64,000 nt of DNA from Gerris lacustris (GCA_951217055.1 OX578281.1:12184447-12248446); one strand, 5' to 3'; shown: positions 31,325 through 43,170, counted from the stretch's first letter. The notes: generated from the letters alone by a model not told the origin. Translations and numbers: made by a program.

Positions 31325-33425
31325 ATCCAAAGGTAGGATAAGATGAAATAAGAAAATAATGTGAAAGAGGCTCTACATGCAAGGGCAGTTCCTTGAAGAC
31401 AAGATGAAATGAGAAAATAATGTGAAAGAGGCTCTGCAAGCAAGGATAATTCCTTGAAGACAAGATGACATAAGAAAATAATGTGAATGAGGCTCTGCAT
31501 TCAAGGGCAGTTCCTTGAAGACAAGATGAAATGAGAAAATAATGTGAAAGAGGCTCTGCAAGCAAGGGAAATTCCTTGAAGACAAGATGAAATGAGAAAA
31601 TAATGTGAAAGAGGCTCTGCAAGCAAGAGTAATTCCTTGAAGACAAGATGACATGAGAAAATAATGTGAAAGAGGCTCTGCAAGCAAGAGTAATTCCTTG
31701 AAGACAAGATGAAATGAGAAAATAATGTGAAAGAGGCTCTGCAAGCAAGGGAAATTCCTTGAAGACAAGATGAAATGAGAAAATAATGTGAAAGAGCCTC
31801 TGTAAGTAAGCAAGGGTAATTCCTTGAAGACAAGATGAAATGAGAAAATAATGTGAAAGAGGCTCTGCAAGCCAGGGTAATTCCTTGAAGACAAGATGAA
31901 ACGAGAAAATAATGTGAAAGAGGCTCTGGAAGCAAGGGTAATTCCTTATAAACAAGATATAATGAGACAATAATGTGAAAGAGGCTCTGCAAGCAAGGGT
32001 AATTCCTTGAAGACAAGATGAAATGTGAAAATAATGTGAAAGAGGCTCTGCAAGCAAAGGTAGTTCCTTGAAGAAAAGATGAAATGTGAAAATAATGTGA
32101 AAGAGGCTCTGCATGCAAGAGTAATTCCTTGAAGACAAGATGAAATGAGAAAATAATGTGAAAGAGGCTCTGCAAGCCAGGGTAATTCCTTGAAGACAAG
32201 ATGAAACGAGAAAATAATGTGAAAGAGGCTCTGGAAGCAAGGGTAATTCCTTATAAACAAGATATAATGAGACAATAATGTGAAAGAGGCTCTGCAAGCA
32301 AGGGTAATTCCTTGAAGACAAGATGAAATGTGAAAATAATGTGAAAGAGGCTCTGCAAGCAAAGGTAGTTCCTTGAAGAAAAGATGAAATGTGAAAATAA
32401 TGTGAAAGAGGCTCTGCAAGCAAGAGTAATTCCTTGAAGACAAGATGAAATGAGAAAATAATGTGAAAGAGGCTCTGCAAGCAAGGGAAATTCCTTGAAG
32501 ACAAGATGAAATGAGAAAATAATGTGAAAGAGGCTCTGCAAGCAAGGAGAATTCCTTGAAGACAAGATGAAATGAGAAAATAATGTTAAAGAGGCTCTGC
32601 AAGCAAGAGTAATTCCTTGAAGACAAGATGAAATGAGAAAATAATGTGAAAGAGGCTCTGCAAGCAAGGGAAATTCCTTGAAGACAAGATGAAATGAGAA
32701 AATAATGTGAAAGAGGCTCTGCAAGCAAGGAGAATTCCTTGAAGACAAGATGAAATGAGAAAATAATGTGAAAGAGGCTCTGCAAGCAAGAGTAATTCCT
32801 TGAAGACAAGATGAAATGAGAAAATAATGTGAAAGAGGCTCTGCAAGCAAGGAGAATTCCTTAAAGACAAGATGAAATGAGAAAATAATGTGAAAGAGGC
32901 TCTGCAAGCAAGAGTAATTCCTTGAAGACAAGGTGAAATGAGAAAATAATGTGAAAGAGGCTCTGCAAGCAAGGGAAATTCCTTGAAGACAAGATGAAAT
33001 GAGAAAATAATGTGAAAGAGCCTCTGCAAGCAAGGGTAATTCCTTGAAGACAAGATGAAATGAGAAAATAATGTGAAAGAGGCTCTGTAAGCAAGGGTAA
33101 TTCCTTGAAGACAAGATGAAATGAGAAAATAATGTGAAAGAGGCTCTGCAAGCAAGGGTAATTCCTTGAAGACAAGATGACATGAGAAAATAATGTGAAA
33201 GAGGCTCTACAAGCAAGGGTAATTCCTTGAAGACAAGATGAAATGAGAAAATAATGTGAAAGAGGCTCTGTAAGCAAGGGTAATTCCTTGAAGACAAGAT
33301 GAAATGAGAAAATAATGTGAAAGAGGCTCTACAAGCTAGGGCAATTCCTTGAAGACAAGATGACATGAGAAAATAATGTGAAAGAGGCTCTGCAAGCAAG
33401 GGTAATTCGTTGATATGAAGACAAG
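31325..33425 (+). repeat. Satellite array, 61-bp unit, about 34 copies
   Basis: The unit includes AAGATGAAATGAGAAAATAA, TGTGAAAGAGGCTCTGCAAG and CAAGGGTAATTCCTTGAAGA; period 61 bp by direct count. Most copies differ at one to four positions. A segment around 31880-32100 is repeated at 32180-32400 with the same rare variants (CTGGAAGC, CTTATAAACAAGATATAATG), so 305-bp blocks (five units) were duplicated. Large minus-strand frames (up to 402 codons) exist only because the unit has no TTA, CTA or TCA on the plus strand. Not a gene. Confidence 0.97.
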
Positions 33426-33955
33426 ATGAAATAAGAAAGTAATGTAAAAGGGAAGCTAAAGATTTCTTTAAGTGCTCTTTACAAAAAACTTCAACACCTT
33501 TACGTTCAAGGACCTATAAACTAAGTATTCACGAATAAAGTGTGGTCTCCATTCTTTTTCAAAAGTGGTGACTATAAATATCATAAGTAAGCCACTATCC
33601 TGTCTATTCATAACTAAAAGTAACTTGAGAGAGCCATTATATTGCCTTTTCTTCGCTCAATGTAGCTTGGGGTAGCCTCCAGCTTGCCTGATCTTGATTA
33701 AGCACAATAAGAACCATTGCCTTTTATATTCAGACCAAAAGCTTTAGAGGTAACTTCATGGTATATACATTTTTTGATTAAAAATTAATTAGAGCTATGT
33801 CTAAGACTAAGTAATTCAATAGCTATGCTTGGCTGAATTTGGAGGTAGCTGCCTCTATATAATATGTAAACGTTGTGTAGACTTCACTTAATTATGTTGT
33901 ATTAAAAAAAAAATAATTGTTTATTTTTGACTGAGATTTTGTGGTACCACTTCAC
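33426..33955. other. No gene seen
   Basis: AT-rich sequence after the satellite. No ORF and no repeat match. Confidence 0.45.
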
Positions 33956-34241
33956 AATTATGACTAGAGAGGTTAATAGATAGTAACACAATAATATTGT
34001 CACCACAATTTTATATTAATAATTAACAAATGTGTTTCGACTTTCTATATCATCTTCAGTGTTAGGTGTTACCATAAAAGCTTGTTAAATATATAGCTAG
34101 GAGAATTTTTACTCTTTTTATGTTAATACCTAACACTGAAAATGATATAATATGTCGTTTGTCAATTATTAATATAAAACAAACATTGTGGTGACATTAT
34201 TCTTTTGTTAATCTCTATTATAACCTCTCTAGTCATGATTG
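33956..34241. mobile_element. Foldback element, about 110-bp arms
   Basis: Left arm from TTATGACTAGAGAGGTTA and right arm ending TAACCTCTCTAGTCATGA are inverse repeats. Within the arms the motif CTTCAGTGTTAGGTGTTA pairs with TAATACCTAACACTGAA. The loop is about 50 bp. Mismatches are frequent, so it is older than element L. No coding capacity. Confidence 0.85.
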
Positions 34242-34289
34242 AACGAGCCTAGTGAGATCTTCATTTATAGAGACTTGGGCTTTGCAAAG

Positions 34290-34720
34290 TTTGTTAGTTT
34301 GTCTAACGATAACTGGCGCATAAATTGTTCGGTTTAAACGAAATTCGGCACACAGGAGCATCTAATAATTATTGACAACTGTATTGTTTTTGAAAATTTC
34401 ACACTAAATATTTTCTAGAAGGTGGCTAATATGGTGGACGACTCAACATAAAGTTTTAGTCTGCATGACATATTATAATATATCAATTTAAAGGTCTTGA
34501 AGTGTAGAAATGGAATATGTAACTATACAAAAATTTCACACATAATAGTTTTTTAATCGTTTTGGCCAATATGGCGGATAACTAAAAACAATTTTATTCG
34601 GCATTACATGTAATAAGTCATTCAAAAGGTCTTTAAAAGTAGGAAAATACAAAATATAGCCTTTTCAAGTTGATTAAGAATAAATCAGGTTTTCCAAGAT
34701 AAAATTATCCTGGTAGCCAT
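34290..34720 (+). repeat. Family D fragment (21.7-kb subtype)
   Basis: CTTGAAGTGTAGAAA(T)GGAATATG, CCAATATGGCGGATAACTAA and AATTTCACAC(A)TAA match the body of 21712-22190. Both termini are missing or decayed. Confidence 0.65.
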
Positions 34721-36011
34721 ATTGAAAATATTATAGTATGACCGATATAAGAGCACAATTCTGCGCGAGTTCTTTATGCACCTCATTATTAGTTATATAT
34801 TAAATCAATCCTGGAGAGATTATGTATATATTTTCATGGTGATGTCATGAAATATTAAATCACTTGTCTTTATATTAGTAAGTACAATTGTTATTATTCT
34901 ATTATACTACGTTTTTATTAGCTTGCTTTCTTGTTTGTTTGTTTGTTTGTCCGATACAAATCTGGCAATCGATTTCTAACTAACTTCCCGAATAGCTGGA
35001 CATTTGAAACTTTTAGCATAGCTCAGAACACGATGACAATGCATTATTTTAATACTTTTAGCCATCTTTCAGCAGAATTTAGATGGTTTGCAGCAAATTT
35101 TGCTGTACGGAAAGATAGTTCGGAAAAAATTAGCAAGTTATTTTATTTGTTTTGCCACGTCCCATATTTACGCAATCTTCATTTTGACGGGTCTCAAATT
35201 TGTGATAGATAAACATTGAATGACAGCAAAAAAGGAAATATCGATTATATTATTTATATTATTTCAAATATATCGATGGCACGCTTTAGATTTGGTGTTG
35301 ACGAGATCCATTGTACAAAGATTTGTCCTTTTATAGGTTTAAGATCAGTTTCTCTATATGGTTGTCATTTATGTGAAGTAAATACATTCGGATTTTTTTT
35401 TTTTTTTTTTCACTAACATTATATATTATATAACAATAACAATTATATTATCAACATTACATACGATTCAACAGAAAATTTAAAAACGTAGTAAATAAAA
35501 AGTTCTTATTATCTTGAAATTATTTCTGATTAAATTAAGATGCCAATTTAGGTAGAATCAAACTTATTACTAGTAGTATTATTATTATTATCCATCACTA
35601 AGAAGATATCTTAACTACTATAACTTTGATGCAATTTACTTTAAAATTTTGTCTTTATTCTTTTTTTCATCAAATTCTTAACTCAAATTGTTAAAAAAAG
35701 TCAACTTATAAATAAATGAAAACCTTTATCTCCTTTACATAAATTAGGTTTTATTTTATATAACAGAAAGGGAATTCCTTTATGGAATATGAGTGCTGGC
35801 TCATAAGGTATTTTTACTCTCAGTTTGAAAATATTCCCTCGACTGAGGGAATACACCGAAGAGGTAAAACCTAGGGGTCCATTATGTTTTGGTATTTGTT
35901 ATACTGTATGCAGGACGCGATCTTGCTCACTACACCGTGAGGCAAAGAGTGGATAACTAAAGCCATTTCCCTATACTAAAGGTATAAGGATAGAGGCGTC
36001 TCCGTTGGAAA
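34721..36011. other. No recognised gene
   Basis: AT-rich. A (TTTG)n run at about 34932-34950 is followed by a 93-codon frame (34931-35212) resembling the non-coding body of TCTG/TTTG-run elements. T run at 35394-35410. Nothing recognisable as a gene. Confidence 0.4.
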
Positions 36012-36165
36012 AAAACCTTCGATACTGGAGCATCTTCGTAGGTTTTCTAACCCTTCGATACTGGAGCATCTTCGTAGGTTTTCTAACCCTTCGATACTGG
36101 AGCATCTTCGTAGGTTTTCTAACCCTTCGATACTGGAGCATCTTCGTAGGTTTTCCAGCCCTTCG
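36012..36165. repeat. Minisatellite, 36-bp unit, about four copies
   Basis: The unit contains CCTTCGATACTGGAGCATCT and TCGTAGGTTTTCTAAC. The period is 36 bp (12 codons), so frames stay open on both strands (36005-36205 plus, 35976-36227 minus); these are repeat artefacts. Confidence 0.92.
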
Positions 36166-36587
36166 ACATCTCTTGGTCTTCTCATCACGTTTTCCAAGAC
36201 CTTAAATAGTCTTCTATCGATACCCACAGCCAGGTTTTCCCTTAAAACTCTGACTTCGTTCCACAGTTTCCCATCCCACCTTTGGTTTGAAAAAAAAGGA
36301 TTTCCCCCCCCCCCCCTCTTTTTTTAATTTTTAATCTAGAAGAATCCTATAACCTTAAGGTAAAAGAAAAATAAATTGGTTTCGTCGGAAAAACCCTAAA
36401 GGAAGGTTGTTTTTAACGGAAAGGCCTTATTTAAAAAATTGTCTCCATCTAAGACTCTAGACTTTAAGCAGACCGGTAGGTGCCTTACTTTTACATTAAT
36501 GGTTCCAACCTCAAACCCTAAAAGAAGTTATTTATATAGCCAACAGCTTTATAAGTTTTAAAGGACAACGAACCTGTTACTTTGTTT
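36166..36587. other. No gene seen
   Basis: It includes a 13-bp C run (36304-36316). No ORF and no repeat match. Confidence 0.4.
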
Positions 36588-36822
36588 GTACTTATTTAGA
36601 TTGTTACTCCCCTATGTGTTATAGAATATAAATGACTTTGACTATAAATAACTATTAAGACAAATGGATGTTTAGTCCAATGTACTTTGGGACAAAGGAA
36701 TATCCCACTTCTGTTTTTATAAGGGGAGTAACAGTCTAAAGAAGAATATTACATACACCTTCTTTAGATTGTTACTCCCCTCTGTTTTTTTTATAAGGTG
36801 AATATCAATCTAAAGAAGTGCC
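36588..36822 (+). mobile_element. Family E 1.5-unit copy
   Basis: Same layout as 5749-5979: a full unit (ACTTATTTAGATTGTTACTCC to GGGGAGTAACAGTCTAAAGA) followed by a short palindromic half-unit ending CAATCTAAAGAAGTGCC. Confidence 0.88.
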
Positions 36823-37540
36823 ACTTATACTCACGTATACTCAATTAACGCAAAGTTCCTAAAACAAAACTACTGACATTCACATCCAATAATTCAACTC
36901 TGGACCAAAAAACTTGAAATTAAAATCCGAGTTAACCCTTACCGTCTTTCATACTCTTACTGGTCTCTTTCCCTTTTATTAATTCCATTATTAATTAAAA
37001 TCTAATTAGTAGAGTTTGGAGCTCTCCCTTCCTTGTGGTTACTCCCTTCTTTCGGTCTTACTCCCACCCCTCCCCCATGATTCTTTATATCAGAACAGAG
37101 GGTTAAAGGCGGAATGAGATAAGGCAAATTAATTTAGTACCTTTTTTTATATTTTTATTTTTTCGTTCTTTTACTTTTATTCCGTACTTTATTATTTTTT
37201 TTTTCAACGATTCTCTTTTTTTTAGAGTATAAAAGAAAAACGTAACTCGTGTTAATTATTATTAACATTGCTTCGACTTTTAAGTTTTTACCCCCCCCCC
37301 CCCCTCCTTGGTTCAAAAGTATTTTTCACCACAAAGTAAATCTTATGCAAAAAGGTATCTTTCTCTCTCTCTCTTTAAAAAGGATTAGTTTTAAATAAAA
37401 AGGAAAAAAACAACCAAAGTGCTTGAATCACAGCGTACCTGTTTTATGTTATAGGTCTTCCCTTTTATTTTTTTATTTAAAAGTTGTTAAGATTACATAA
37501 TTTTAATTTTAACTTAACTTGTTGAAAATTCTGTTGTTTT
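36823..37540. other. No gene seen
   Basis: AT-rich with C/T-rich parts and a 14-bp C run (37291-37304). No ORF. Confidence 0.45.
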
Positions 37541-38108
37541 AGCGAATTTTCAAAGAAAATTACGCTATTGCAATGGCTTCAAAATTTTTGTAATGCGAAT
37601 TTTTGAAAAATTTTTCCATGGAAATCCGTTTTAGACCATTCTGAATCGATTCCTAAAATTTAACACTTTTTTTTATGTATGTATGTATATATGTATGTAT
37701 ATATGTATATATGTGTCACTCCAGACGATATCTCCCCTTAGAATGCACTTAAAAATTTCAAACAAATTTTAAAATGTCAATAATATCAAAAGAAAGGATG
37801 AGTTCGTTGGCCAGAATTTTTGGAGTCCATTTAGGGGTCAAATTTTGACCATATAGGGTCAAAAAACGTGTTTTTTTCCATTTTACCCCCCTTTTATGTG
37901 AAAATATGATAAAAGTGTAAATACCAACAATTACTGTACTCTTAAAGAGCTTTCCAACGACATGCATCTTGAAGGGTAAATACTATTTTGACTTTTGTAC
38001 CCCGTACCCCTGTGTACCAATTTTTTTTTTCACCCGAGCAAATTCTAAACCAAAATTTTCCTATATTATCATAAGCCAATAAAACGCAGATTTCTTTGAA
38101 AATTCGCT
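37541..38108. mobile_element. Family M element with 18-bp perfect TIRs
   Basis: AGCGAATTTTCAAAGAAA at 37541-37558 and its exact complement at 38091-38108 bound a 568-bp element. The interior has a GTATGTATATATGTAT run (37676-37712) and the text TTTCCAACGACATGCATC and CCCCGTACCCCTGTGTACCA, both shared with 56820-57000. No ORF. The short TIRs and internal palindromes suggest a non-autonomous DNA element. Confidence 0.85.
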
Positions 38109-38159
38109 CATTAAGTCATGGTGCATGACTGGACTTTTTATATTTAATAATAATTGTTA

Positions 38160-38664
38160 TTTTTTAGGGCCCGTAAGTAAAACGAGGATTATTACAAGTA
38201 TTACACATCTCTGCCCTTGTCTGTCCATCTGTAACTTATGTACCTAATCAGATACATATGATTATTCCAGAGGGTACAAGCCTTGCCTATATATTATATT
38301 ATGTAATGATAGATAGTGTTATCTTCATAGGGTTTTATTCTTATATGAGTACCTAAATGGAATTAATATTCCAAAAATATGTAACTAAAAAAATACCTAA
38401 TGGACAACACAAAAATATCACAGGGAAGTACTTGCATCAGGCAAGTATCCCTAACTAGCCGTTATAGGGTGATTGGGGGGAAGAGAAATTTTTTGGGTGA
38501 AATTTTGGCGCTAAAAACGCAATATTGGCAGTAAAAAGCACAGAATTCATAAACAGTCATATATATTTGTAATCTATATTTCAGTAGCTTTCATTTGATA
38601 CCCATCTCGAAAATTAAAAAAAAAAAATTGAGCTTTGCACATTATTGCGCATTACGCATGCGAA
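38160..38664 (+). repeat. Family D-like fragment
   Basis: It starts TTTTAGGGCCCGTAAGTAAA, a variant of the family D left end, followed by CCCTTGTCTGTCC. The remainder (38350-38660) is unassigned AT-rich text with a CGCATGCG palindrome near 38656. Confidence 0.45.
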
Positions 38665-38865
38665 GTCGTGAAGTCAACAACTTCACTACATTAGCCATTC
38701 ATTCTCAACTATTTATAAAATAATTAGGTTGGCAATCCTTCTTTATCTCCCTGGTTTTACATTTCCTCCCTACTTTTTTAGTTCAGGAAAGAAAAGACTT
38801 ACTTTAGTCCCTCTAAACTAATCCAAAATCATAACATTTTCTCTCTACTGGAGATAAACAAACAA
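38665..38865 (+). repeat. Family R repeat
   Basis: Second copy of the 6985-7200 repeat: CAACAACTTCACTACATTAG, ATTTATAAAATAATTAGG, TTTAGTCCCTCTAAACTAAT and CTACTGGAGATAAA. The CCCTACTTTT expansion of the first copy is absent. Confidence 0.75.
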
Positions 38866-39361
38866 ACACACAAACTTATCAAAGCCTAAGACTCTGAAAT
38901 TAAGAACTCTGAAATAAGGAATTAAGAATTTTGAAATAAGGGAACATTTTTTTTTTGGAAATAGGTCTATTATAGTTAGGGTATAAGAAAGATAGAAGGT
39001 GACTGAAAGAGAAAATAGGTCCCTGATCTATCCTCGTTGGATTGCCAAGTCCCTGGTATTCTATCCCCCAGATATTAAATTCTTGGGAACCAGCCTGTGG
39101 ATAGCTTGCCACCTCCCCGAGGCGTTTTAGTTATTATGAATTCATCCCGGTAGAAGGTGGCCTCCCTTCGCCTTCAGAGCACCCCCCCCCTACCCCCTCC
39201 CCTTCTATTTCCTTCTTCAGTCAGATTTCATTTCCACCTGAATACATTTCCCTAATATTACTTCCCTCTCCTTTCCCCACTGTCAGTCTTCTCCGTCTTA
39301 CTAGGCAGAATATTTTCTATTAAGCGGTGAGAACCAAGTAAAGAATATAATATATATACAT

Positions 39362-39365
<4 letters not shown>
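38866..39365. other. No gene seen
   Basis: Mixed composition, C-rich at 39181-39210. Nothing recognised. Confidence 0.4.

Positions 39366-39448
<83 letters not shown>
39366..39448. repeat. (TA)n microsatellite, 83 bp
   Basis: Uninterrupted TA dinucleotides. Confidence 0.98.
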
Positions 39449-39456
<8 letters not shown>

Positions 39457-39790
39457 TTTAAATTTAGAAAAAAAGTTTATACGATTCATTTTCTTATTTA
39501 TTTTTTTTTCTTCTTTTTCAATTGTTCGACATAAATTATATAAAATATTAGAGAGCCAACAGTTTTTTTTTCTATATTTTCATAAAATAATAAAAAAAAT
39601 ATTATAAGTATTTCCTCTGTATAGCATAATTAGGTTCAGCATTAGGCAGCCTAAAATCTAGGCTCTATAATTTATTTGTGTTTGTCTTTAAATACCAAAA
39701 CATTAAATATTTGAAATCCATTTTACCTTTATTATTATCTTATTATAAAATATGATTTGTTTGAAATTTTACCAATTACTTAATCTTTAT
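39449..39790. other. AT-rich stretch, no gene seen
   Basis: AT-rich; no ORF and no repeat match. Confidence 0.45.
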
Positions 39791-39792
39791 TT

Positions 39793-39905
39793 GACCCAGC
39801 GTGGCCGAGGGTCTTAAGGCGCTCGCTCAGCTATCTATAAGTCGAGGCGACTCGAGGTCGTAGGTTTGATCCCGTGCCATGATACTCTGAATTTTATCTA
39901 TGAAT
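39793..39905 (+). mobile_element. SINE family J head (tRNA-Leu/Ser-like)
   Basis: GCGTGGCCGAG followed by GGTCTTAAGGCGC is a good A-box/D-arm of a class II (Leu/Ser-type) tRNA. The extended middle and GTAGGTTTGATCCCG (B-box) follow. A second copy lies at 46915-47100. The tRNA part passes into GTGCCATGATACTCTGAATT, which begins the 104-bp units downstream. Confidence 0.75.
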
Positions 39906-40490
39906 CGCGGACGGTGCAGGGCGAGGAACAACCCCCTATGGGGCATTCTTCCCCCACTCTTTGATGTGGGTCCGATCCGTGTCATGATGATGAGATTTGT
40001 ATCTATGGTTCGAGGACAGAGCCGGGCGAGGGACACCCCCTATGGGGCATTCTTCCCCCACTCTTGGATGTGGGTCTGATCCGTGTCATGATGATGAGAT
40101 TTGTATCTATGGTTCGAGGACAGAGCCGGGCGAGGGACACCCCCTATGGGGCATTCTTCCCCCACTCTTGGATGTGGGTCTGATCCGTGTCATGATGATG
40201 AGATTTGTATCTATGGTTCGAGGACAGAGCCGGGCGAGGGACACCCCCTATGGGGCATTCTTCCCCCACTCTTGGATGTGGGTCTGATCCGTGTCATGAT
40301 GATGAGATTTGTATCTATGGTTCGAGGACAGAGCCGGGCGAGGGACACCCCCTATGGGGCATTCATCCCCCACTCTTTGATGTGGGTCCGATCCGTGTCA
40401 TGATGATGTGATTTGTATCTATGATTCAAGGACTCAGCAGGGCGAGGGACACCCCCTATGGGGCATTCTTCTCCCTCACTCTAACATCAT
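39875..40490 (+). repeat. 104-bp tandem array derived from the SINE J body
   Basis: About six units with a 104-bp period (identical starts at 39997, 40101, 40205 and onward). Each carries ATTTGTATCTATGGTTCGAG, GGGCGAGGGACACCCCCTAT and CCCCACTCTTGGATGTGGGT. The first unit joins directly to the SINE head, and the last diverges (GATTCAAGGACTCAGCAGGG). The single-copy body at 47000-47090 shows the ancestral state. Middle units are almost identical, so amplification is recent. Confidence 0.92.
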
Positions 40491-42735
40491 GCTAGAATTT
40501 TGTATATAAGTAGTAGATCTTTTGATGCATTTTAAGAATATAATGTGGTTGGCTAAGTTCGTCTGCGGGACAAAGCTTGGCAATAGGTATTTGAAAATAA
40601 ACAAACCGGAGGAAAATAACTATTAATTTAAATTAAATGGAACATGTAAATATGTTATCAATATTTAGTATGCCCTTTAGTATGTTCCTCTTGTCTAATA
40701 TACGAAAAGAAAATATATAAGAAAATAATAGGATTCTCTGAAGAGTAAAAATTTATAAATTAGGTACCAATAAATATTTTATAGCATTAGTAAAACAAAG
40801 TTATTAAAAATTTCCATTTTTTTTTAAATTGTCTTCTTAAAGAATATAACAAAAACTTATCTTTTCAAAATGAAATTCCAATAACTTTGCCACTTTACTT
40901 TTTCGATACATAAAAAAAAAAAAAATAAGTTTTTTTTCTCTGTTTTAAAAATGAAGGGAATATATATTTACTTGCTGGAAATAAAAAAAAGTGCGTTCAT
41001 TTAACCTTCTTTTATAAGGGTTGCTGGGAGAAGAGTGATCACTCGAAGTGAAAGGAAATTTAGGGAAGGGTAGAAAAAAGGTAACGCTATTATTTTATTC
41101 CCTTCTATTGCTTTTCCCTTGAGTTTTTTTTTAAAAAAAAAGGCAGTGTTTTAGAAGGTACAGCGAGGAGTGGGGGGCGTGTTATTTTCTTGTAAAAACT
41201 TCAGTCCAACCTCCGTCTTCTTTCTCCTTCTTTTTTGAAAATTGCGAGTTTTGTACTTCGCTCCACTTGTATAAAGGTCCTTGTTGTAAGTATTTTGCGG
41301 GATAGAAAAATTTTTATCTGAATCTAATGGTCCGTAAAGCTAAAAAGGGCGTAGTGGGGTAGGGGGTAGGGGGGATGGAGGGGAGGTAACATTGATCCGA
41401 TTGTAATCGTTGGAGAGATGTTGGGAAATAATGGTTAGGGAAAAAGAAGGAGGTTCTAGGTGCTGCGAGTATAGTATAGAAAAGGTTTAGAAAGATTGCA
41501 AATTGATGGCAAAGTTAAGACTTTTCTGTTTCTTTTCCACATCCTCGATTTTCTTCTTTTTTTTGTCTCAACTTATTTTTTATTTTTATTTTTTTTACCA
41601 TGTTGGGTTCTCAAAAAAAGAGTGGTGAAGTGTCTCTAAAGTTTTTTTGTAACTTTTTAAAAAGAAAAAAAAAAAAACCTTTGCTGTGAACCGTTGGATC
41701 TGGCAGGCCTCTGCTAAAGCTTTCGTAGTAAAGATGGGTGTGAAGTTAAAAAAGGGCTTGGGATGTAAGAAGTAAGAAGAGAGAGAGAAAAAAAAGAGAT
41801 TTTCAAGTTTTATTCTCTTTGCGAGTTTTACCCGACGAAGAGAGGGGGGGCCCTTGTTAAAAACTCCGCTTTGTTCCGAGTCCAATAAGAACCAAAGGTA
41901 TATCTGCTGGCCCCAGGCACAATGTCACACTCTTCTATCCGTTTTTTTACTTCTTTTTACTTGCAACTAATAATTCTCTTCTTCTTCGAAAGGTTTATCA
42001 ACGTTTTCCAATTTCCAAGCGTAGAGATAACACACACACAAAAAAAAATAAAACACCCCGACATACATTTTAGATATATGTCTTAGTTCGGCATCGTTTT
42101 CCATTTGTTGTTTCTCTTTTAACCTTTATCTCCTTTTTTCTGTCTTGGAGAATAAGGTGACAAAAAAACCTTAGATTTTTTTTATTTCCCAAACCTTTCT
42201 TCACTATGATCTTTTATGGATGTTCGCAGAGTTAAGATAGTGCGACAATCTATTGTATATTTGATTGGCAAAATTAAATTAATTTTTTTAACTTTGCAGA
42301 CTTTAAGACTAAATAGTTTTTTACAATTAATTCTAATATAGAAAAAACTAAAATTAAGTAGATTAATTTAGATAAGTTATTGTATCTATTTGAAGACCAA
42401 CAAATCAAAACAAACATTTATTTTTATTTGAATAAATGTAGTTGACTTAGCTAAGCAATAACAAATAATTTTGACGTGAGTTGTGGGGACACTACACGAT
42501 TATATAAATGATATTTAGTCTCTATATAATTATTTTTTTACCAAATATTGGAACCATAATTCTTTTCTTTTTAGACCTTGTCGACACTATGAGGGATTTT
42601 CGGGAGTGTGGTCACCAAGGCAATGTCTCGCAACAACACTAGCGAAAATGTCTTGTTTTTAGGCGTTAGATAGACAAATGGGGTTCCCATTTAGTATGGG
42701 AGATTTGAGACGATCTATATACAATTTCACCCAAC
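40491..42735. other. No recognised gene
   Basis: 40525-40595 is shared with 17440-17510 in reverse. The rest is AT-rich or purine-rich with G-rich patches at 41160-41400 (GGGGTAGGGGGTAGGGGGG near 41355). ORFs such as 41595-41885 (minus) follow base-composition bias. No domain recognised. Confidence 0.4.
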
Positions 42736-43170
42736 ATAAGGTTTGTTCCAACCAAGCAGTGTACCGTCCGCAGGATCGTCACGGGCAATACGGGCATGCG
42801 CAATGGATAAAAGCCGTTCCAACCCGACTTGACAGTGTTTCGTACCGTCCTCCAAACTGTTCCAACCCATGCTGGGATCGTTTGAAAACCGTTTACTGTA
42901 CAGTCCAAACGATCCTCTGACAATATCAGGTATCAGGTACTGGATTGTGTGACATGCGCAGTTATTTCAATCGTCACACATGTCAACAAGAAGGTTTTCT
43001 ATCTGCTAGGTTTCCTTTAGTTTTTGATACGGTACGAATTACAACCACAAACTCGTTCCAACCTGACATGATTTTAACAGTACAATTTTATCGCACGTGC
43101 ATAAAACATGTCCTAAACAGATCCTTGGAACGATGCAGAGGACGCGTCCTCAGGTACAAATAAGGGGGGT
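42736..43170. other. GC-richer unrecognised block
   Basis: Repeated GTTCCAACC motifs (42745, 42818, 42861, 43056) and AACCGTTT/CGTACCGT strings stand out. Open frames exist on both strands (42678-42920 plus, 42666-42923 minus, 42945-43163 plus) with no known domain. GTGTGACATGCGCA (42950) faces CGTCACACATG (42974). Repeated short motifs suggest a mobile or regulatory element rather than a gene. Confidence 0.3.

Noticed and set aside
31296..33399. Long minus-strand frames (up to 402 codons) with repeated FHLVFKE-type text
   Set aside because: They lie entirely in the 61-bp satellite. All three minus frames are open, and the period is not a multiple of three, so the frames only reflect absence of stop complements in the unit.
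31325..33425. CRISPR-like array
   Set aside because: Units are contiguous with no unique spacers; the context is eukaryotic.
35976..36227. Leucine-rich-repeat-like minus frame (GLENLRRCSSIE repeats)
   Set aside because: It resembles an LRR by chance. The period is 36 bp (12 codons), the other strand is also open, and only about four copies exist.
39793..39890. Functional tRNA-Leu or tRNA-Ser gene
   Set aside because: A- and B-boxes are present, but the acceptor stem does not close by eye and the sequence passes into a SINE body shared with 46915-47100.
39997..40411. Three overlapping 68-100 codon frames with repeated MYLWFEDRAGRG text
   Set aside because: These are successive units of the 104-bp array, whose period shifts frame each unit. 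Not a gene.
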